The notes under the pieces were generated by a model. The model saw nothing but the letters and a program-made list of their open reading frames with translations, ran no database searches and was not told where the DNA came from. This document shows positions 1-5,419 of a stretch of 6,950 nt of DNA, piece by piece. The DNA is from Candidatus Gastranaerophilales bacterium (GTDB lineage Bacteria; Cyanobacteriota; Vampirovibrionia; Gastranaerophilales; Gastranaerophilaceae), in assembly GCA_947632315.1 (NCBI GenBank), contig CANROV010000100.1:1-6950 (forward strand). Reading direction: 5' to 3'. The translations under genes and the position numbers were made by a program. The stretch's first letter is position 1; each line of letters opens with the position of its first letter.

Positions 1-1202
1 GTTGTCTTTTTATTTATCATACCAATCGCCATTTCATCCGCAATCATGCCTGAAATCGTACTTTCCTCGGTGTCTCCGGGGATTGCAATCATATCAAGTC
101 CAACAGAGCAAACGCAAGTCATAGCTTCAAGCTTATCGAAAGTAAGCACGCCTTTTTTTGCCGCTTCAATCATGCCTGCGTCTTCAGATACGGGGATAAA
201 AGCGCCCGATAATCCGCCCACGTACGAGCTTGCCATAATACCGCCTTTTTTAACGGCGTCATTAAGCATGGCAAGTGCGGCCGTAGTTCCGTGAGCGCCC
301 GCATGCTCTAAGCCCATCGCCTGAAATATACCTGCTACAGAATCTCCTATTGCGGGAGTTGGTGCTAATGACAAATCAATTATTCCAAACGGAATATTCA
401 TTTTTTCCGCCATTCTTCGTCCGACAAGTTCCCCCGTTGAGGTTATTTTAAATGCAATCTGTTTGATTTTATTAGCCAGTTCACCGAAATCGGCATTTTT
501 TGGAAGATTTTCCACTGCTGCTCTTACTACCCCCGGGCCTGACACGCCTATATTTAATGAGCATTCAGGTTCGCCATACCCATGAAATGCTCCTGCCATA
601 AACGGGTTATCCCCGGGAACATTACAAAAGCATACCAATTTAGCAGCGCCTATTCCGTCCTTATCTTTTGTTAATTCAGCAGTATTTTTTATTATTGCAC
701 CCATTTTTTTGACTGCATCCATATTTATTCCTGCTTTTGTTGAAGCAAGATTAACGGATGAACATACTCTTTGTGTCTGTTTTAAAGCTTCGGGAATACT
801 TTCTATTAAAGCAATATCTCCTCTTGTACAGCCTTTTTCAACTAATGCAGAGAAACCGCCTATAAAATTAACATTAACTTCTTTTGCCGCCTCATCCAAT
901 ACTTTTGCCAAATACACATAGTCATAATCTTTGCAGGATTCACCCACCAATGATATTGGAGTAACTGCTATTCTTTTATTTATAATCGGAATGGAATATT
1001 CATCTTCTATTTCTGAAGCATATTGATAAATATTTTTAGCATACTTTATAATTTTATTGTAAATTTTATCTCCGACTTCTTTAATATTTTCTCCGGCACA
1101 ATCCCTTAAACTTAATGCCAGAGTTACAGTTCTTATATCAAGGTTATGAACCTTAATCATATTTATTGTTTCAATAATAGAATTTTCATTAAAAAAAGAC
1201 AT
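1..1202 (-). CDS. UPF0210 / PFL-family (DUF711) protein, C-terminus cut off by window edge
   Basis: The frame is open for 400 codons from the ATG at 1202 to the window edge. Family UPF0210 proteins are about 450 residues, so roughly the last 50 are missing. Recognisable blocks are a start rich in Ile/Asn with the segment [15 protein letters not shown], a central [17 protein letters not shown], then [20 protein letters not shown], the Gly-rich [33 protein letters not shown], and near the edge [11 protein letters not shown]. These are typical of the family, which is structurally related to glycyl-radical (PFL-like) folds but has no established reaction. A good Shine-Dalgarno (AAGGGA, 6 nt spacer) overlaps the stop codon of the ACT gene upstream, and only 10 nt separate the two genes, so coupled translation is likely. 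The pairing with an ACT-domain gene is the usual context of this family and suggests that the ACT protein regulates or partners it; that is inference. The region near the left edge is noticeably GC-richer (about 50% over bases 61-120) than the rest of the window. Confidence 0.94.
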   Translation of the reverse strand, partial: MSFFNENSIIETINMIKVHNLDIRTVTLALSLRDCAGENIKEVGDKIYNKIIKYAKNIYQYASEIEDEYSIPIINKRIAVTPISLVGESCKDYDYVYLAKVLDEAAKEVNVNFIGGFSALVEKGCTRGDIALIESIPEALKQTQRVCSSVNLASTKAGINMDAVKKMGAIIKNTAELTKDKDGIGAAKLVCFCNVPGDNPFMAGAFHGYGEPECSLNIGVSGPGVVRAAVENLPKNADFGELANKIKQIAFKITSTGELVGRRMAEKMNIPFGIIDLSLAPTPAIGDSVAGIFQAMGLEHAGAHGTTAALAMLNDAVKKGGIMASSYVGGLSGAFIPVSEDAGMIEAAKKGVLTFDKLEAMTCVCSVGLDMIAIPGDTEESTISGMIADEMAIGMINKKT

Positions 1203-1212
1203 TTACTTTCCC

Positions 1213-1491
1213 TTAAATTGTGTGCATTTTATCAAAGATTTCTTTTTTTTGAATCCAAATTTCCATTCCGAGTTTTTTCCCCGATTCTGTTAATGATTCT
1301 TTTATTTCTTTAAAAGAATATTTTGATTTACTTATATCAGCCAAAAGGAACATCATAAAACAGCCCTGCATAATTGTCTGCCTGATATCTTCTATATTAA
1401 CTTCATATTTAGCCAATACCGAAGCTATTTCAGCAACTATACCTACGCCATCCTTCCCTGAAATAGTTACTATAATTTTATCTTCATTCAT
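1213..1491 (-). CDS. ACT-domain protein, UPF0237 / GcvR-like small regulator
   Basis: This is a 92-residue protein made of one ACT domain. The opening IIVTISGKDGVGIVAEIASV is the standard first strand and helix of the UPF0237 type, with the Gly-Lys-Asp-x-Val-Gly-Ile ligand-loop pattern. It is followed by YEVNIEDIRQTIMQGCFMMF, which matches the family's NI-x-DI-x-QTIM block. ACT domains bind small ligands, often amino acids, and form dimers; no ligand can be assigned here. The start at 1491 is preferred over the in-frame ATG at 1506 because GGAG lies 5 nt upstream of 1491, no ribosome binding site precedes 1506, and a 92-residue length fits the family. The gene directly precedes the UPF0210 gene (10 nt gap), a conserved pair in many bacteria. 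It lies 66 nt after the hydG stop and may be partly cotranscribed with it. Confidence 0.9.
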   Translation of the reverse strand: MNEDKIIVTISGKDGVGIVAEIASVLAKYEVNIEDIRQTIMQGCFMMFLLADISKSKYSFKEIKESLTESGKKLGMEIWIQKKEIFDKMHTI

Positions 1492-1500
1492 ATTTACTCC
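1492..1500 (-). promoter_or_regulatory. Ribosome binding site that decides the ACT gene start
   Basis: On the minus strand GGAG (1500-1497) is followed by TAAAT and then ATG at 1491. This is a strong Shine-Dalgarno with 5 nt spacing. The alternative ATG at 1506 lies upstream of this motif and has only AT-rich sequence before it. Confidence 0.7.
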
Positions 1501-1509
1501 AGTCATAAC

Positions 1510-1515
1510 ATTATA
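1510..1515 (-). promoter_or_regulatory. Candidate -10 box (TATAAT) upstream of the ACT gene
   Basis: A perfect TATAAT on the minus strand would place a transcription start near 1503, giving a leader of about a dozen bases to the preferred ATG at 1491 and excluding the ATG at 1506. No convincing -35 box sits 16-18 nt upstream, where the sequence is an A/T run. In such AT-rich DNA a chance TATAAT is common, so the call is weak. If real, it gives the ACT/UPF0210 pair a promoter independent of hydG. Confidence 0.25.
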
Positions 1516-1526
1516 GATTTATTTTA

Positions 1527-1557
1527 TTAATAAATTTTTTTTAAATCAATTTATTAA
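1527..1557 (-). terminator. AT-only hairpin just after the hydG stop codon, possible weak terminator
   Basis: The arms TTAATAAATT (1527-1536) and AATTTATTAA (1548-1557) are a perfect 10-bp inverted repeat around an 11-nt loop, starting at the base immediately after the hydG TAG. The stem has no G or C, so it would be unstable as a classical intrinsic terminator, and no clean U-tract follows it. It could reduce read-through into the ACT gene, act as an mRNA 3' end structure, or be a by-product of base composition. Confidence 0.25.
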
Positions 1558-2976
1558 CTAAAATTTCAAATCTCTAATCCCGTTCTCAATTTTTTTCAAA
1601 TTTTCTATAACAATTTGTTTCTGATTTTCGTCCTGAATTTTTTCTATTTCTTTCTTAATCAGTTTTTCCGCATTTTTTCTTGTATTCGATGACGCATAAT
1701 CAATAAGATATTCTTTTAATGTCATTATAGCGTTAGGATGACAAAAGTTATGAATTTGTTGCTTTTTACAAATATCCATAAATCTTTCACCTGTTCTTCC
1801 GCTGCCGTAACAAGCAGTACAAAAGCTTGGAAGATAATTCAAAGAGGTAAGCCAATTGACAACTTCATCAAGAGTTCTGTTATCATTTACTTGAAACTGG
1901 CTTGAATCTTTATCTTCTTCTTCATTTTTATAATAACCGCCTACGCTTGTTTTTGACCCGCCTGAAATTTGTGATACTCCAAGTTCAAGCAATTCTTTTC
2001 GGCATTCTTTACTTTCCCGTGTTGAGATTATAAGTCCCGTATAAGGAACGGTAATTCTTATTAATGCCGTTAATTTTTTAAATAAATCATCACTCAGAGC
2101 ATGCGTAAATGAGTCAGGATTAATATCATCGGCAGGTCTGATTCTGGGCAGGCTTATTGTATGCGGCCCAACACCATAAACGTTTTCTAAATGTTCGGCA
2201 TGCATTATTAAAGCTATAAATTCATATATGTAATTTTCCAGCCCGAATAAAACTCCCAATCCAACATCGTCAATACCTGCCTGCATGGCTCTGTCCATTG
2301 ATTCAGTATGATATTCATAATTGTGTTTCGGGCCTGTAGGATGAAGAATTTCATAACTTTCTTTATTATATGTTTCTTGAAAAAGTATATATGTTCCTAT
2401 TTTAGCCTCATGTAATTTTTTATAATTTTCAATTGTTGTTGCAGCTATATTTACATTTACTCTTCTTATAGCTCCATTTTTATGTTTTATGGAATATATT
2501 GTTTCAATTGATTCTAATATGTATTCAATAGGATTATTAACGGGATCTTCACCGGATTCCACAGCTAAGCGTTTATGTCCCATATCCTGAAGTGCTATAA
2601 CTTCATTTCGTATCTCTTCCTGAGTCATTTTTTTTCTTGGAATATGTTTATTTTGAGAATGATAAGGACAATATATACAGCCGTTAATGCAATAATTTGA
2701 AAGATATAACGGAGCAAAAAGCACTATTCTGTTTCCGTAATATTCTTCTTTAATTTCTTTTGCCAGCTCAAATATTTCTTTTTCAATTTCTTCATAATCG
2801 CAGAGCATTAAAACGGCAGCTTCTTTATGAGTAAGTCCTTTCTTGTTTTTTGCTTTTAATAATATATCTTTTATCAAAGATATATTTGATTTATTATTTT
2901 GCGCATATTCAATTGTTGTTAATATTTCATCATTTGAAATAAATTCTTCTGCTTTTGTTGATTTCGGATTATACAT
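1558..2976 (-). CDS. hydG: [FeFe] hydrogenase H-cluster maturase HydG (radical SAM tyrosine lyase)
   Basis: HydG cleaves tyrosine to p-cresol and dehydroglycine in the cytoplasm and turns the latter into the CO and cyanide ligands delivered to the [FeFe] hydrogenase active site. The 472-residue length is full size for the family. The radical-SAM cluster motif is CX3CX2C at Cys96, Cys100 and Cys103, inside NYCINGCIYCPYHSQNK. The C-terminal motif that separates HydG from ThiH and other tyrosine lyases, CX2CX22C, is intact at Cys386, Cys389 and Cys412, followed by HPNAIMTLKEYL. Other family blocks are MGHKRLAVESGEDPVNNPI (about 132-150), LFQETYNKESYEILHPTGPK (about 198-217), GVLFGLE (241-247), VGPHTISLPRIRPA (269-282) and SGGSKTSVGGY (338-348). 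The start at 2976 has AAAAAGG with 7 nt spacing. No hydE, hydF or hydrogenase gene lies in this window. It is divergent from the acylation operon and may read through into the ACT/UPF0210 pair. Confidence 0.94.
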   Translation of the reverse strand: MYNPKSTKAEEFISNDEILTTIEYAQNNKSNISLIKDILLKAKNKKGLTHKEAAVLMLCDYEEIEKEIFELAKEIKEEYYGNRIVLFAPLYLSNYCINGCIYCPYHSQNKHIPRKKMTQEEIRNEVIALQDMGHKRLAVESGEDPVNNPIEYILESIETIYSIKHKNGAIRRVNVNIAATTIENYKKLHEAKIGTYILFQETYNKESYEILHPTGPKHNYEYHTESMDRAMQAGIDDVGLGVLFGLENYIYEFIALIMHAEHLENVYGVGPHTISLPRIRPADDINPDSFTHALSDDLFKKLTALIRITVPYTGLIISTRESKECRKELLELGVSQISGGSKTSVGGYYKNEEEDKDSSQFQVNDNRTLDEVVNWLTSLNYLPSFCTACYGSGRTGERFMDICKKQQIHNFCHPNAIMTLKEYLIDYASSNTRKNAEKLIKKEIEKIQDENQKQIVIENLKKIENGIRDLKF

Positions 2977-3034
2977 TTTTTTGCCTTTTTATATTTTCAG
3001 TATAACTCAAAGAATTTATATATTATATTTTTTA

Positions 3035-3047
3035 AGAATATTATTCT
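3035..3047. promoter_or_regulatory. Palindrome just downstream of the hydG -10 box, possible operator
   Basis: AGAATA-T-TATTCT is a perfect 6-bp inverted repeat around a single base. It lies a few bases after the expected hydG transcription start, where a repressor could block transcription. The 6-1-6 form is loosely like Fur/PerR-type boxes, but the sequence is not a match to a consensus that can be named with confidence. It is AT-rich and could be chance. Confidence 0.22.
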
Positions 3048-3057
3048 GTCCGTGTAC

Positions 3058-3087
3058 ATTATAACAAATAAGCCGAATGTACTACAA
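3058..3087 (-). promoter_or_regulatory. Candidate promoter of hydG with extended -10
   Basis: On the minus strand, TGTTATAAT (3066-3058) is a perfect extended -10 (TGnTATAAT). A weak -35, TTGTAG (3087-3082), lies 18 nt upstream. Transcription would start near 3051, leaving a leader of about 75 nt before the hydG ATG. The extended -10 is the best promoter-like signal in the window, although it is judged by eye only. Confidence 0.5.
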
Positions 3088-3115
3088 AACAAGCGAAAGT
3101 AAGATTTCAGCACTC

Positions 3116-3121
3116 TATAAT
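3116..3121 (+). promoter_or_regulatory. Candidate -10 box (TATAAT) for the acylation operon
   Basis: TATAAT on the plus strand lies 22 nt before the first possible ATG (3144), which would put the transcription start near 3128. No recognisable -35 box occurs at the right distance (the sequence there is GCGAAA-like), and there is no TG extension. The operon has no gene upstream on its strand within the window, so a promoter in 3067-3143 is expected; this is the best candidate. Confidence 0.3.
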
Positions 3122-3143
3122 ATATTGACTAATAAAAACGACT

Positions 3144-4307
3144 ATGAAAAAATTAAATAGGTATAATTTCATGGATATTAAACATTTTAAAAAATTCAAT
3201 AATAAGTTATTAAAAACTATAATAATAATATTGTTTTTTCTTGCGTTATTAAATTATATGGTAAATCCATACAATATTTTTGATAATACAAAAGTAATGC
3301 CCAAAAAAATAAGTTCTTTACTAAAACCCGAAGCCAAAATACAAGAAAGATATACAAAGTTTATAGCATTAAAATTAGATAAACGCAAAATTGATACGGC
3401 TTTTATAGGATCATCAAGACCTGATTGGGCGTTAGCTAAAAATCATTATTATGAGCGTACGGGGAAGTACGCTGAAAACATGGCAGTTGGCGGAATTATA
3501 CCAAGTGAATATATTGAAATATATAGAGAATTAGTTAATATCCACCCGGAAGTAAAAAATATTTATATTGCCGCAGATTTCTTTATGAGTATAAAAAAAA
3601 CAAGTCCTGTAACCTCTAAAAAAGCGGAAGACCACGGTGTAAGATATAAAATTCCAAAAACAAAAAAAATTACTTCAAGCGAACTCGGCTTCGCTTTATT
3701 TTCAATACAGTCTAGCGGTAACAGTATTTTTACCATATTTAAAAATCTGGCAGGTATTGAAAAAAGAATGTATAAATCGGATGGAACTAAGCATGTTTAT
3801 TATAATAAAGAAATTGATAAACATTTTAAATTAAATATTGATAAATATACCGGTAGTTACACCAACTCTGTATTTGATGAAAGTACAATAGAAATATATA
3901 AAAATTTATATAATGAAATAAAAAAAGATAACAGAAATGTTTATATTTTCATTATGCCGACTCATATTATTGATCAATACTTAATTTTTAAAAATTGTCA
4001 GGAAGCTTTTGAAAAATGGAAAATTGCACTAACTGAAATTACTGATATCTATGATTTTCAATATCCCAGTCAGTATACAGAAGAAGATGTAAAACCTGAT
4101 ATTAAATATTTCTTTGAAACATCCCATTCCACTCATTTTTTGGGCGATAAAATTATTGATAAATTAATAAACGATAATAATGATTTTGGTCATATTCTTA
4201 CGAAAGGAAATGTAAAACAGCAAGTGTTGGAAGATAAAAAACAACTTATCAAATATTTTAAATCCACTGACAAATTTAACAAATGGATTATGGGAAAAGA
4301 CATTTAG
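3144..4307 (+). CDS. Membrane-anchored SGNH-hydrolase-like protein, paralog 1 of the acylation operon
   Basis: This 387-residue protein has one N-terminal membrane segment (about 22-39) followed by NPYNIFD (41-47) and a soluble domain expected outside the membrane. FIGSSR (87-92) fits the nucleophile block of SGNH-type acyltransferases and esterases, with Ser91 as the likely nucleophile. Further conserved points are IAADFF (142-147) and MPTHIID (271-277). The C-terminal catalytic motif reads E325-T-S-H328, whereas paralog 2 has the normal D-x-x-H, so the acid residue is Glu here. Proteins of this layout beside MBOAT genes act like AlgJ/AlgX, PatB or DltD, placing acyl groups on an external polymer; that role is inferred from context and motifs. 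The start is uncertain: ATG 3144 has no Shine-Dalgarno, while ATG 3171 (Met10) has TAGG 9 nt upstream and gives an N-terminus more like paralog 2. The coding region is very AT-rich (about 17% GC over bases 3901-3960). Confidence 0.75.
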   Translation: MKKLNRYNFMDIKHFKKFNNKLLKTIIIILFFLALLNYMVNPYNIFDNTKVMPKKISSLLKPEAKIQERYTKFIALKLDKRKIDTAFIGSSRPDWALAKNHYYERTGKYAENMAVGGIIPSEYIEIYRELVNIHPEVKNIYIAADFFMSIKKTSPVTSKKAEDHGVRYKIPKTKKITSSELGFALFSIQSSGNSIFTIFKNLAGIEKRMYKSDGTKHVYYNKEIDKHFKLNIDKYTGSYTNSVFDESTIEIYKNLYNEIKKDNRNVYIFIMPTHIIDQYLIFKNCQEAFEKWKIALTEITDIYDFQYPSQYTEEDVKPDIKYFFETSHSTHFLGDKIIDKLINDNNDFGHILTKGNVKQQVLEDKKQLIKYFKSTDKFNKWIMGKDI

Positions 4308-4318
4308 GACTAATAATA
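4306..4318 (+). promoter_or_regulatory. Ribosome binding site that decides the paralog 2 start
   Basis: AGGA (4306-4309) overlaps the TAG stop of paralog 1 and lies 9 nt before the ATG at 4319. The upstream in-frame ATG at 4283 would overlap paralog 1 by 25 nt and has no Shine-Dalgarno, so 4319 is preferred. Confidence 0.6.
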
Positions 4319-5419
4319 ATGAAGCACTATAACATAAATATTTTGATAAGTTTAGTTTTATTTACCATATTTTCTATTATTTTTAATTACATAATTGATC
4401 CATTTGATATTTTTAAAGTAATAAAGAAAAAAGGTATAAACTGTGAAAAACCTTGTAGTTATAAGCAAGAGAGAATGACAAAAATTCCTCAGTTAAAATT
4501 CAACAAAAATAACATTGATTATATTTTTGTAGGCAGTTCAAAAACTCAATGGTGGTTAAATACAGATTATCATTCAAAATTAGCAGGAAAAAACATACTT
4601 TCAATGGGGCTTAGTTCCTCCAGTATTCAAGAAAGTATTATTATGGCTGAAAACAGTATATTAATTCACCCCGAAATAAAAAAAGTATATTTTGGGCTGG
4701 ACTTTTTTTCATTCAGTTCTAACTATTATGAAACTTCCGTTAATATTGAAAGAATAACGGATACGGAAATTACCAAAAAAGAGATTATGCCCTTGTTAAT
4801 ATCGCTTGACACATTAAAATACAGTTTTCAAACACTTTTTTACAATATTAAAAATAATAAGTCCGATAATAAAATAAAAAATGAACAAGAATCTCAATTA
4901 ACTAAAAAAAATAAAAGGGCAGAGCATTATTTTAAAGAAACAATAAAAAAATATGACCGGGATTATTACTCTGATTACAAGCTCAATAAAAATGCAATAA
5001 AAGAAATAATGAATTTTAAAGATTTTGCACAAAAAAGGAATGTAGAAGTTATATATATGGTAACGCCTACCCATATAACAGACATAATAAATATAAAAGA
5101 GCATGGTTTATTAAAAGAATATTATGAATTTAAAAAAATATTGGCAGAAAATGTAAATTACTATGATTTATCCTTAATAAACGAATACAATACCGAGTCT
5201 GTTAATCCGGAAATTAAATATTTTAGAGATTCAATACACGCTACAGGAGTTTTAGGAAATCTCTTTGCGGAAAATTTTTACATAAAACAAAACAATACTG
5301 CAGAATATATAACAAAAGATAATATTGATTATTTTATAATGAGAGATAATCACAACTTAGAAGATTATATTAACAAGAATAAAGAAGTTGTAACAAAAGT
5401 AAAGGAGTGGATTAAGTAA
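4319..5419 (+). CDS. Membrane-anchored SGNH-hydrolase-like protein, paralog 2 of the acylation operon
   Basis: This 366-residue protein is a tandem paralog of the preceding gene and aligns with it end to end by eye. It has one N-terminal membrane segment (about 8-25), then DPFDIFK (27-33, matching NPYNIFD), QERMTK (50-55, matching QERYTK), the nucleophile block FVGSSK (70-75, likely Ser74), IHPEIKKVYFGLDFF (116-130) and TPTHITD (249-255). The C-terminal D304-S-I-H307 is the normal Asp-x-x-His pair of SGNH enzymes. These motifs and the MBOAT gene that follows suggest an extracytoplasmic O-acyltransferase partner or esterase like PatB, AlgJ/AlgX or DltD; the acceptor is unknown. Two cysteines (Cys42, Cys46) just after the membrane segment are absent from paralog 1. 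The start at 4319 is chosen for its Shine-Dalgarno and for placing the membrane segment at the very N-terminus. It begins 11 nt after paralog 1 ends, and its stop overlaps the MBOAT ATG by one base. Confidence 0.77.
   Translation: MKHYNINILISLVLFTIFSIIFNYIIDPFDIFKVIKKKGINCEKPCSYKQERMTKIPQLKFNKNNIDYIFVGSSKTQWWLNTDYHSKLAGKNILSMGLSSSSIQESIIMAENSILIHPEIKKVYFGLDFFSFSSNYYETSVNIERITDTEITKKEIMPLLISLDTLKYSFQTLFYNIKNNKSDNKIKNEQESQLTKKNKRAEHYFKETIKKYDRDYYSDYKLNKNAIKEIMNFKDFAQKRNVEVIYMVTPTHITDIINIKEHGLLKEYYEFKKILAENVNYYDLSLINEYNTESVNPEIKYFRDSIHATGVLGNLFAENFYIKQNNTAEYITKDNIDYFIMRDNHNLEDYINKNKEVVTKVKEWIK

Noticed and set aside
46..921. Plus-strand open frames at 46-294 and 709-921
   Set aside because: They lie antisense within the UPF0210 coding region, have no ribosome binding site and encode low-complexity Ser/Ala/Pro-rich sequence, as expected of a shadow frame.
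1558..2976. ThiH (thiamine tyrosine lyase) instead of HydG
   Set aside because: ThiH lacks the C-terminal CX2CX22C cluster motif, which is intact here at Cys386, Cys389 and Cys412, and no thiamine genes are nearby.
2843..3064. Plus-strand open frame overlapping the start of hydG and the intergenic region
   Set aside because: The sequence is Phe/Ile/Leu-rich as in an antisense reading of an AT-rich gene, has no Shine-Dalgarno, and covers the hydG N-terminus and its promoter.
2977..3143. Riboswitch or small RNA in the divergent intergenic region
   Set aside because: The 167 bases are mostly AT-rich with only a short palindrome; no conserved riboswitch core or stable GC stem was seen.
4283..4318. 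Longer N-terminus for paralog 2 from ATG 4283
   Set aside because: It would overlap paralog 1 by 25 nt and lacks a Shine-Dalgarno, and the extra 12 residues are just the shifted tail of paralog 1. ATG 4319 has AGGA upstream.
4898..5104. Minus-strand open frame inside SGNH-like paralog 2
   Set aside because: It is fully antisense to a well-supported gene, and its Phe/Tyr/Ile-rich composition reflects A-rich codons read backwards.
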